The position numbers were made by a program, and so were the translations under genes. The notes beneath the pieces were generated by a model. That model had not been told where the DNA came from, did no database searches, and saw only the letters and a list, made by a program, of their open reading frames with translations. This document shows, piece by piece, positions 1-6,916 of a stretch of 11,786 nucleotides of DNA. Each line of letters starts with the position of its first letter. Position 1 is the stretch's first letter. The DNA is taken from NCBI GenBank assembly GCA_937928195.1, contig CALEYZ010000190.1:1-11786 (forward strand). The letters are read 5' to 3'. The stretch comes from an uncultured Limnohabitans sp. (GTDB lineage Bacteria; Pseudomonadota; Gammaproteobacteria; Burkholderiales; Burkholderiaceae_C).

Positions 1-16
1 TGTGAATGAGTTTCAT
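1..16 (-). CDS. 5' end of an unidentified downstream gene (partial)
   Basis: On the minus strand an ATG at 16-14 overlaps the TGA stop of the methyltransferase-like gene in the ATGA form also seen at two earlier junctions here. The only visible codons read M-K-L-I-H before the window ends. The same spacing as fliI/fliJ and fliJ/methyltransferase suggests a translationally coupled next gene of the operon. Five codons cannot identify it, and I see no strong ribosome binding site, so this start rests on the overlap pattern alone. Confidence 0.4.
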
Positions 17-732
17 GGCCGCACCCAAGCGGCCTGAAGCCAATGTCTGTAGCGTGGCGAAAAATTCCACGCAAAATTTTGCACTGACACACCTGCCGGA
101 AAAACGCCGTGCGTTAAATGGTCCAGCCATGGGCTTTGGGCATTCAATTGTGTCAACCAATGTTGGTCGTTCCAATCGGGCTGACGCACTGGCAGTGGGC
201 TGCCTTGAAGAATCTTTTCTGTGAGCGGGCCCGACATGCGGTCGTGCAGGCTGCCCCACTCGCGGCCCTTGAGTTGCACTTTGAGATGCTGCAGCTTTTT
301 CTCAACCAACTGCCAGTCGGCGCTGGGGTGCTGAAACCGCACTTGCCCCAACACGTTGTCAAAAAACACACATGCCTTGGGAAAGGTGGACAACAAGCCT
401 GGCAAGTTTTGCAGGGCGTCTTGCGTGTGGCAATGCAGCGTGGTGCCCTGGGCTTTGAGTGCGGCGCCATGGCGCCACTTGAACAACAGACCCGCCAAGG
501 GATCGATGTCGAAGGTGTCTACGCGCGCAAACTGTCCCAGCCATTGGCTGGACATCATCCAGCCGGCGCTGGCGCCAATCAGCAGCAAACTGGGTTGGCC
601 TTCAACGCCTTCAGGCTTGAAGGCTTGGGCGTGTTGCATCAACCACTGCTCGATGGCGAGTGACGTGGGGGCCCAGCGCGCTTGTGAGCGCCATGCCAAC
701 CCATGCCAAGTGATGCCGCCGGTGAGGTTCAT
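13..732 (-). CDS. SAM-dependent methyltransferase-like protein, function unknown
   Basis: This 239-residue protein is not one I recognise as a named flagellar protein. Residues 49-61 form a hydrophobic strand followed by a glycine-containing turn (LLLIGASAGW), and residues 71-78 give VDTFDIDP, which looks like motif I and the acidic end of the second strand of a Rossmann-fold methyltransferase. CVFFDNVLGQ at 121-130 could be motif IV. The protein is rich in tryptophan, with about 15 in 239 residues, and has no signal peptide or membrane segment, so it is probably cytoplasmic. Its ATG overlaps the fliJ stop by four bases, so it is very likely translated with the export genes. A role in modifying a flagellar protein is possible but unproven. 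It could equally be a degenerate fold without activity, because the motif I glycines are not the classic GxGxG. Confidence 0.7.
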   Translation of the reverse strand: MNLTGGITWHGLAWRSQARWAPTSLAIEQWLMQHAQAFKPEGVEGQPSLLLIGASAGWMMSSQWLGQFARVDTFDIDPLAGLLFKWRHGAALKAQGTTLHCHTQDALQNLPGLLSTFPKACVFFDNVLGQVRFQHPSADWQLVEKKLQHLKVQLKGREWGSLHDRMSGPLTEKILQGSPLPVRQPDWNDQHWLTQLNAQSPWLDHLTHGVFPAGVSVQNFAWNFSPRYRHWLQAAWVRP

Positions 733-1187
733 GTTTGTGGCTTTAAGTTGAACTGCATGACACCCAAAGCGTCCATGCGGCGTTGGTCTTTTTTGTTTTC
801 TTCGCGCTGCACGGCTTGGGCATTTTGATCGGCCAAGGTTTGCATCTTGATGCGTTCACGTTCGGCCACCATCAGGCGCTCCTTGATGCCCACAATGGCA
901 TTGTCGGTGTATTGAATGTCGGTTTTGACGCGCGCCATGAGGGTGAGCAGCTGCGACATAAATTGACGCTGGTTCATGGCTTCGCGCATGCCCAGGCTTT
1001 GCGCATCGGCGCGGTTCAAGCCTTCGCGGTATTCGTCGTACATTTTTTGCACACGTTGCTCACTGGTGCGCAGGCTGTCTAGGCGCGAGCGGGCTTGCAC
1101 CAATTCATTTTGAATGAGTGCAATTTTGTCTTCTGCCTTCTTGGTCAAGACAGTCCAGCAGGGGCGTGCAACCACGGTGTCGTTCAT
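729..1187 (-). CDS. fliJ: Flagellar export protein FliJ
   Basis: FliJ is the central stalk of the flagellar type III export ATPase: it sits in the FliI hexamer, contacts FlhA and helps couple the proton-motive force to export. The product is 152 residues, close to the usual length of about 147. It is almost entirely charged helix with heptad character, as expected for the two-helix antiparallel coiled coil, for example residues 17-60 and 96-140. The C-terminal stretch QREENKKDQRRMDALG (127-142) matches the charged end typical of the family. Position supports the call as well: the ATG overlaps the fliI stop by four bases (ATGA), and the stop overlaps the next ATG in the same way. FliJ diverges strongly in sequence, so the call rests on helix pattern plus position after fliI. 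Confidence 0.92.
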   Translation of the reverse strand: MNDTVVARPCWTVLTKKAEDKIALIQNELVQARSRLDSLRTSEQRVQKMYDEYREGLNRADAQSLGMREAMNQRQFMSQLLTLMARVKTDIQYTDNAIVGIKERLMVAERERIKMQTLADQNAQAVQREENKKDQRRMDALGVMQFNLKPQT

Positions 1188-2512
1188 GCAGGCACCGCCA
1201 TCATGTTGCGAATGTCTTCACGGGTACTGGCTTCGTCCTTGCCTTCGTGCATGTCTTGGCGCAAGTACTGCTCCATCGATTCACGCAAACGAATGGCTTC
1301 GTCCAGTGTGGGGTTGCTGCCCATTTCATAGGCGCCCACTTGGATGAGGTCCATGTTTTGTTGGTACAAAGACCAGAGGCGTCTGAATTTATTGGCCAGC
1401 TTCAAATCGTCTGGCGATAGCAAGCTTTGCATCACACGAGAAATAGAACCGTTCAAGTCAATGGCGGGGTAGTGCGCTGCATCGGCCAGTTTGCGAGACA
1501 ACATCACTTGGCCATCCAAAGAGGCACGTGCAATGTCCACGATCGGATCGTTGGCGTCATCGCCTTCGGCCAGCACGGTGTAAATGGCGGTGATAGAACC
1601 GTGGCCATGTTTGCCGACACCTGCGCGTTCAATCAAATTGGGCAGCAAGGCAAACACCGAAGGGGGATAACCTTTGGCGGTGGGTGGCTCGCCAATGGCC
1701 AAGCCAATTTCGCGTTGTGCGTGGGCCACGCGTGTGAGACTGTCGACCAGCATCAACACGTTGAGGCCTTGGTCGCGAAAGTATTCTGCAATCACGTGCG
1801 TCATGTGCGCGGCTTTCAAGCGCAGCACCGGCGACACATTGGCAGGTGCCGCCACCACCACCGATTTGGCCAGTCCTTCTTCACCCAAAGATTCTTGAAT
1901 GAAGGCCTGCACCTCGCGGCCACGCTCGCCTACCAAACCAATCACCACGACATCGGCTTTGGTGAAGCGGGTCATCATGCCCAAGAGCACGCTTTTGCCC
2001 ACGCCCGAGCCGGCCACCAAGCCAACGCGTTGGCCGCGGCCCAGTGTCAATAAGCCGTTGATGGCTTTGACGCCCACATCCAGCACGCTGTCGATGGGGC
2101 CACGTTCCATCGGGTTGATGGGCAAGCCCAGCAAACTCAAACGTGCTTTGCAAGCAGGCTTGGGTTTGCCGTCTAAGGGTTCGCCGCGCCCATCGATCAC
2201 GCGGCCTAGCAGTTCCGGACCCAAGCTGGCGGTGCCTAAGTCGTAGGCCATGCGCACCGATGCGCCAGGACCAATGCCCACAGGTTCTGTGAGCGGCATG
2301 AGGTACAAAGTTTTGTCGTTGAAGCCCACCACTTCGGCTTCAATTTTGTGGCCATCTTGGCCAATCACTTCGCAGCTGGAACCCACCGGTGCCATGATGC
2401 CGCGCGCCTCCATGCGCAGGCCCACCAAGCGCACCAAGGTGCCGCAGCGCTCTGGGCTTGCGGCGCGGGCCAAGGACATCGAGCGGGCCACTTCGGCGGC
2501 AAAGTTAGTCAT
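1184..2512 (-). CDS. fliI: Flagellum-specific export ATPase FliI
   Basis: FliI is the cytoplasmic hexameric ATPase of the flagellar type III secretion system, related to the F1 beta subunit. With the start used here it has 442 residues, the normal family length. The Walker A loop AGSGVGKS is at 167-174, the catalytic glutamate region GLVGERGREV at 192-201, and the Walker B strand ending in VDSLTR near 256-261. The ATPase signature PSVFALLPNLIERAG follows at about 284-298. All key residues are present. An upstream in-frame ATG exists at 2527, but the ATG at 2512 is preceded by AAGGTG six bases away, while 2527 has no visible ribosome binding site. The chosen start overlaps the fliH stop by eight bases, which suggests coupling. 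FliH, encoded just upstream, is its regulator and FliJ, just downstream, its stalk. Confidence 0.98.
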   Translation of the reverse strand: MTNFAAEVARSMSLARAASPERCGTLVRLVGLRMEARGIMAPVGSSCEVIGQDGHKIEAEVVGFNDKTLYLMPLTEPVGIGPGASVRMAYDLGTASLGPELLGRVIDGRGEPLDGKPKPACKARLSLLGLPINPMERGPIDSVLDVGVKAINGLLTLGRGQRVGLVAGSGVGKSVLLGMMTRFTKADVVVIGLVGERGREVQAFIQESLGEEGLAKSVVVAAPANVSPVLRLKAAHMTHVIAEYFRDQGLNVLMLVDSLTRVAHAQREIGLAIGEPPTAKGYPPSVFALLPNLIERAGVGKHGHGSITAIYTVLAEGDDANDPIVDIARASLDGQVMLSRKLADAAHYPAIDLNGSISRVMQSLLSPDDLKLANKFRRLWSLYQQNMDLIQVGAYEMGSNPTLDEAIRLRESMEQYLRQDMHEGKDEASTREDIRNMMAVPA

Positions 2513-3551
2513 GCGATTCACCTTCATCCGCGTTGTCTGGCGCAGGCTTGTCGTCTGTTAGATCTAAATCGGGCAAATCCAATGCAGACAAGTCCAGGGG
2601 TTCAGCGCTTGCTTCTCGTGGCAAAGCGTCTTCCACCGTTTCGGCCTTGCCTCGGCGTGCAGACAAGCGGTCGGGATGGAAAGCGGTTTGGGCTTGCCAT
2701 GCCTTGGGGTTTTGCAACAAGGTGTGCGCCAAGTTTTCTAAGCGATGTTCGATCAGATCACTCACTATGGCATCGTCTGCGCGCACGCGCACACTGCCTG
2801 GCAGCAAATGTGTGTCGGCCACCATGCGCCATGTCGGCGTTTGTTCACCGGGCACCGCCTTGTGGTTTTGCAGCAAGGCCATGTCGTTCGGGTTGAGCTC
2901 CACCACCACGCTGGACGCGGTTTGCACGTCGAGTGTTTCAATGCAGCGGTCAATCAGGTTTTGAATGCCGGCAGAAGAAATGCTGAGTTCGGTCAAGGCC
3001 AGTTGCTCTGCCAAATGCAAAGCCAAGCGCTTGAGGGGCTCGTTCCATTCGGCAGGGTTTTCTTGCAAGGCCATCACGCCTTGTTCAATGTTGACCAAGA
3101 GTTGGTTGGCTTTGTCGGCCAATGCAGTCAGTGATTCGGCTTCGTCTTGTTCGGCTTGTGCTTGCTCGGAAGCGCGCTGCATTTGCTGGCCATCCACCAA
3201 GCCACGCTCGTAGGCCTCTTGCTTGATTTTTTCAAGGGCCTCTGTGTCCATGCCAGACAGCGCAGGTTCTGGCGCAGCGGATGCTGCCGACAGTTCAGCC
3301 TCGTCTTTGGCGGTGACATCCGTCACACCTGAGTCATCCGCCAAGGCTTGTTCGGCCAATTGGTGGGCTGCTTGTTGTTCTTCAACCGTCCACAGTGAAA
3401 ACGTGTTGGCCTTTTTGCTTAAGTAGTTTTCTTGAACAAAGCCCGCGTTTTGCAGCTCAATTGGCTTGAGCGGCTGCAAGGGTTGCCATTGGGGCATTGC
3501 CCTGTTGGCATTGCCTTGGGCCAACTTGCCAGGTGGAAGTGGGTTATACAA
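2505..3551 (-). CDS. fliH: Flagellar assembly protein FliH, TTG start
   Basis: FliH is the cytoplasmic stator-like partner of the export ATPase; it binds FliI and docks it at FliN and FlhA. The product is 348 residues, much longer than the roughly 230 of E. coli FliH. An N-terminal segment with W22 in a proline-rich context (PQWQPLQP) resembles the tryptophan region that docks FliH to FlhA. A helical region with a GxxxG step (GLVDG, 117-121) follows, then a globular FliI-binding domain at roughly 160-290. Residues 303-348 form an unusual acidic tail rich in Asp, Glu, Leu and Pro. The start appears to be TTG, because GGAGG lies five bases before it; the next in-frame ATG (3497) has only a poorly spaced AGGG. 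The gene overlaps the end of fliG by eight bases and the start of fliI by eight. Confidence 0.93.
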   Translation of the reverse strand: MYNPLPPGKLAQGNANRAMPQWQPLQPLKPIELQNAGFVQENYLSKKANTFSLWTVEEQQAAHQLAEQALADDSGVTDVTAKDEAELSAASAAPEPALSGMDTEALEKIKQEAYERGLVDGQQMQRASEQAQAEQDEAESLTALADKANQLLVNIEQGVMALQENPAEWNEPLKRLALHLAEQLALTELSISSAGIQNLIDRCIETLDVQTASSVVVELNPNDMALLQNHKAVPGEQTPTWRMVADTHLLPGSVRVRADDAIVSDLIEHRLENLAHTLLQNPKAWQAQTAFHPDRLSARRGKAETVEDALPREASAEPLDLSALDLPDLDLTDDKPAPDNADEGESHD

Positions 3552-4599
3552 AGTCGCCTCCGCCTAAGACCAACTCACCCGAGTCAGACAGCTTGCGTGC
3601 AGAGCGCATGATTTGTTTCTGCGCTTCTTCCACATCGGACAAGCGCATGAGGCCTTTGGCGTCCATCTCGTCTTTGAACATGCCGCGGGCACGTTCGGAC
3701 ATGTTGTCGAAGAAACGTGCTTTGACCTCTTCGCTGGCGCCCTTCATGGCAATCATCAACTGGTTGTTGTCCACCGCACGCATGAGCACCTGAATGCCTT
3801 TGTTGTCCACGGCGCTGAGGTTTTCGAAGGTGAACATGTTGTCTTGAATGCGCATCATCAAATCGGCATCGATGCTCTCCAAGCCCTTCATGATGGACGC
3901 TTCCAAAGCTGTCTTCGTCGAGTTCATGATCTGCGCCGCCGCCTTGATGCCGCCGAAGCTGGAAGACTTGGAGCTGGTGTTGGTGGAGAACTGCAACTTC
4001 ATGATCGACTCGAGCTCTTGCATGGCCGAAGGTTGAACGGTTTCCAAGCTGGCCACACGCTGAATGATTTCGGGCCGTGTTTCGTCGGGCAAGAAGGTGA
4101 GCACGTCGGCTGCCACTTGGTGGTCGAGCACTGACAAAATAATGGCTGTCACCTGGGGGTGTTCGGTTTTGATCATGTCGGCAATGGAGCGGGCGTCCAT
4201 CCATTGCAAAATTTCCAAGCCTTTGGTGCTCTGGCCAGGCAAGATGCGGCCCAGCACAGAAGCGGCTTTGTCGTCGCCCAGGGCGCGTTTGAAAACCTTC
4301 TCCACATAGTCGGTGGTGCCCAAGCCCAAGCTCGATTGCTTTTTGATGGTGGCCACAAAGTCGTCCAAGATTTCGTTCACGGCTTCTTGCGACACATCGG
4401 ACACCGCCACCATGGCACCGCCTAAGGCTTGCACTTCACCTGGATTCAAAAACTTGATGATCTCCGACGCCTGCTGCTCACCCAGCAACAACATGAGCAC
4501 CGCTGCACGCTGAGCGCCGCTGATGTTGGCCATCTCGTTGCGCAGCTTTTCTGCGGCTTCGGCTTCTGCAGCCGAGAGTTGAACTTCTTTTTCTGCCAT
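3544..4599 (-). CDS. fliG: Flagellar motor switch protein FliG
   Basis: FliG forms the rotor ring on the cytoplasmic face of the MS ring, where it takes torque from the stator MotA and transmits CheY signals from FliM to set rotation direction. The 351-residue product has the three expected regions: an N-terminal FliF-binding domain (about 25-125), a middle domain with the FliM-contacting EHPQ motif at 146-149, and the C-terminal torque domain. By alignment from memory with the E. coli protein, the charged torque residues are kept at K286, R303, D310 and R319, while the second acid of the pair is E311 instead of Asp. The N-terminus has about 20 extra charged residues. The ATG at 4599 follows AAGGAA by five bases and lies nine bases after the fliF stop, so the two ring proteins are made from one message. 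Confidence 0.98.
   Translation of the reverse strand: MAEKEVQLSAAEAEAAEKLRNEMANISGAQRAAVLMLLLGEQQASEIIKFLNPGEVQALGGAMVAVSDVSQEAVNEILDDFVATIKKQSSLGLGTTDYVEKVFKRALGDDKAASVLGRILPGQSTKGLEILQWMDARSIADMIKTEHPQVTAIILSVLDHQVAADVLTFLPDETRPEIIQRVASLETVQPSAMQELESIMKLQFSTNTSSKSSSFGGIKAAAQIMNSTKTALEASIMKGLESIDADLMMRIQDNMFTFENLSAVDNKGIQVLMRAVDNNQLMIAMKGASEEVKARFFDNMSERARGMFKDEMDAKGLMRLSDVEEAQKQIMRSARKLSDSGELVLGGGDFV
3557..3561 (-). promoter_or_regulatory. fliH ribosome binding site that sets the TTG start
   Basis: On the minus strand GGAGG is followed by five bases and then TTG (3551-3549). It lies inside the last codons of fliG, so fliH initiation would occur as fliG translation terminates eight bases further on. 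No ATG candidate near the fliG stop is better placed. Confidence 0.75.
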
Positions 4600-4608
4600 G
4601 GTGTTTCC

Positions 4609-6498
4609 TTAGGCTACTTTGATCATCTTCTTCAGCACACTGGCCACCCGCGAGGTGTCTTCCGCCACAATCATGCGCACCAAAGCCACCTTGTCGTCGT
4701 ACGTGTTGGCCGTGTCCAACATCTCCATCGAGATGCTTGATTTCTTCGGCTTGAGCTTGGCTTTGATTTCTTCCAAAGTCTCGCCTTCGCCCAACTGAAT
4801 GGCGTTCATGTCTTCGGGTGACAACTCGCCATCGCCCAAGGCAATCTTCTCGGCGGCCAGGGCCGCTGCAGCCGCTTCGGCTTCCAACTCGGCTGGCGTT
4901 TTGAGCAAGCCCAACATGCGCAGCACAGCAGGACGGATCACCATCATGAGGAAGGCCAAGAACACCACACCCAGCAAACCACTCTTGATGTAGGTTTGCA
5001 ATGATTCGTCTTTGTACCAAGGAATGCTCAGGTCGTAAACGGCTTCGGGTTCAAACTTGGCTTGCACCACGGTCACCACGTCGCCTCGCTTTTCGTCAAA
5101 GCCGACCACGCCGCGCACCAGGTCTTGCATGCGGGTAATTTCTTCTTCGGTGTAGGGGTTGGGTTTGGAGTCGGTGACTTCACCCTTTTCATTTTTCGTC
5201 ACAGTGGGTGCGCGCTCGTTGATCAACACGGCCACACTCAATCGATCGACTGTACCGGTGGCGTTTTTGACATGGCGCACTGAACGGTCAAGTTCGTAGT
5301 TGCGCGTGCTGCGCGCTGTGGTGCTGTTCGAGCCGCCACCTGCGCCAGCTGTTGTAGCGGCCGATGAATTGGTCGTGGCAGAAGGTGCAGGAGGCGGTGT
5401 GTTGGACAAAGTGCCCGGGACACCAGAGGCTTCCATGGCAGAGTTTTTGTCTTCGCTGACTGCTTCCGAGCGGGTCTTGGGACCTTTTTCGCGGGTGTCA
5501 AAATCTTCGGTGGTGACTTCGGTTTGCGTGAAGTCCATGGCCATGTTCACTTGTGAGCGAACATTGTTGTCGCCCACAATGGGGGCCAAGATTTGCATCA
5601 CGCGCTGGCGATACACATCTTCCATTTTTTGTTTGTGTGTGCTTTGCGCAGAAGTCAAACCCAATGCGGCAGCGGTGCTGGAGTCGGTGATCAACTTGCC
5701 TTGGTTGTCCACCACGGCCACATTTTCAGGGGTCATGAGCGGCACGCTAGAAGCCACCAAATGCACCAATGCTTGAACTTGATTGGGCGATACAGAGCGG
5801 CCTGCGTAAGGCGTGATCACCACCGAGGCTTTGGGTGGTGTGCGGTCACGCACAAACACCGATTGCTTGGGCATGGCCAAGTGCACACGTGCTTGTTGAA
5901 TGGTGTCAATTTGCATGATGGTGCGCGCCAACTCTTGCTCCATGGCCGAGGTGTAGCGCACTTGCTCCATGAACTGGCTGGTGGTCATGGCCGATTGGTC
6001 TTTCAAAGACTCCATGCCCAGATTGCCCGTTTTGGGAATGCCTTTAGAGGCCAAGAAAATACGGGCCTCGTGGTACTTGTTAGAGGGCACTGTGATTTGG
6101 CCCGATGCGGGGTCCATCACGGGCTTGAACTCGCTGGCCTTCAAAGCTTCCATGGCCGTTTGCTGATCGGCCTCGCTCATGTTGACCATGAGTGGGCGAT
6201 AGTTGGGCATGTTGATCCATGCATACAAAATGGCAAACAGCAACACCGCCAAACCCATCAAGATGAGTGGCATGGCTTTTTTGACACCGGGTTGCTGCAT
6301 CATTTGCTGCACATTGGCCAAAGGGCCAGAAGCGCTTGGACCGCCGTGGCCTTGGCTGCCATGAATGTCCATCCCGGGTGTGAAGGTTGCCAATGCACCG
6401 CCCGCGTTGGCGTTGCCACCACCGGTGGTGGCAAGCGCGGTGCTGCTCGAACCAGCGGAGGCAAGTCCGGGCTGAAAGGGAGCTACTGTTGTGGCCAT
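4609..6498 (-). CDS. fliF: Flagellar MS-ring protein FliF
   Basis: FliF is the inner-membrane ring on which the basal body and export gate assemble. The product is 629 residues. Two transmembrane segments are clear, at about 76-96 and 505-525, with the periplasmic ring-building domains between them; a low-complexity Ser/Ala/Gly/Pro loop lies at about 356-397. The C-terminal cytoplasmic tail ends in a helical segment (about 594-629) of the kind that binds the FliG N-domain, encoded next. The stretch before the first membrane helix is about 75 residues, Gly/Ala/Ser/Thr-rich, and roughly 50 residues longer than in E. coli. The ATG has only a weak purine-rich GAGAGA upstream. It lies 35 bases after the fliE stop. 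Confidence 0.98.
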   Translation of the reverse strand: MATTVAPFQPGLASAGSSSTALATTGGGNANAGGALATFTPGMDIHGSQGHGGPSASGPLANVQQMMQQPGVKKAMPLILMGLAVLLFAILYAWINMPNYRPLMVNMSEADQQTAMEALKASEFKPVMDPASGQITVPSNKYHEARIFLASKGIPKTGNLGMESLKDQSAMTTSQFMEQVRYTSAMEQELARTIMQIDTIQQARVHLAMPKQSVFVRDRTPPKASVVITPYAGRSVSPNQVQALVHLVASSVPLMTPENVAVVDNQGKLITDSSTAAALGLTSAQSTHKQKMEDVYRQRVMQILAPIVGDNNVRSQVNMAMDFTQTEVTTEDFDTREKGPKTRSEAVSEDKNSAMEASGVPGTLSNTPPPAPSATTNSSAATTAGAGGGSNSTTARSTRNYELDRSVRHVKNATGTVDRLSVAVLINERAPTVTKNEKGEVTDSKPNPYTEEEITRMQDLVRGVVGFDEKRGDVVTVVQAKFEPEAVYDLSIPWYKDESLQTYIKSGLLGVVFLAFLMMVIRPAVLRMLGLLKTPAELEAEAAAAALAAEKIALGDGELSPEDMNAIQLGEGETLEEIKAKLKPKKSSISMEMLDTANTYDDKVALVRMIVAEDTSRVASVLKKMIKVA

Positions 6499-6533
6499 GT
6501 TGGAAATCTCTCTGTCGTATCTTTAAATGCGCC

Positions 6534-6905
6534 TTAAACCGGCATGTTCAAAATGTCTTCGTAAGCCTTGAGCACTTTGTTGCGCACCTGCAAGGTGGCT
6601 TCAAAACTCAAAGACGATTTCTGCATGCTGAGCACCACATCTGTCAGCGGCACGCCTTCACCCCGCTCGTACGAGGCGGCAATTTTGGTGGCTTGCATTT
6701 GGTTTTCATTCACCTTGTCCACCGTTTGACGAACCAAGTCGCCAAAGCCAGAAGGGCCCTGTGGGCCTTGTGAGCCGTTCAGACCATTGAGTCCGCCCAC
6801 TTTGTTGCCATCGTCATCCATGCCGCCAGCGGCTTGAGACTGGTAAGAGCGCAGGGTTTGCAACATCGACTGAATGTTGCTTTGTGAATTGATTTTGTCG
6901 ATCAT
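6534..6905 (-). CDS. fliE: Flagellar hook-basal body protein FliE
   Basis: FliE is the periplasmic adaptor joining the MS ring to the proximal rod and is among the first proteins exported. With the start used here it has 123 residues, against about 104 in E. coli. The C-terminal half carries the family signature: VPLTDVVLSMQKSSLSFEA (85-103), followed by QVRNKVLKAYEDILNM. Residues about 27-53 form a Gly/Asn/Pro-rich linker that accounts for the extra length. The reading frame extends upstream to 6929, but the ATG at 6905 is preceded by AAGGGGAA about five bases away and avoids overlap with the regulator gene, whose stop lies 11 bases upstream. The short gap suggests that fliE is transcribed with that regulator. 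Confidence 0.96.
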   Translation of the reverse strand: MIDKINSQSNIQSMLQTLRSYQSQAAGGMDDDGNKVGGLNGLNGSQGPQGPSGFGDLVRQTVDKVNENQMQATKIAASYERGEGVPLTDVVLSMQKSSLSFEATLQVRNKVLKAYEDILNMPV

Positions 6906-6916
6906 GTGTGTTCCCC

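Noticed and set aside
118..663. Plus-strand open frame of 181 codons opposite the methyltransferase-like gene
   Set aside because: The minus-strand frame fits the operon by a four-base overlap with fliJ; the plus frame has no ribosome binding site context or motif.
1427..2053. Plus-strand open frame opposite fliI
   Set aside because: It lies opposite the conserved ATPase core; its composition is typical of an antisense shadow.
5593..6537. Plus-strand open frame of 314 codons opposite fliF
   Set aside because: The His-rich translation has no recognisable features, while the opposite strand encodes a full FliF.
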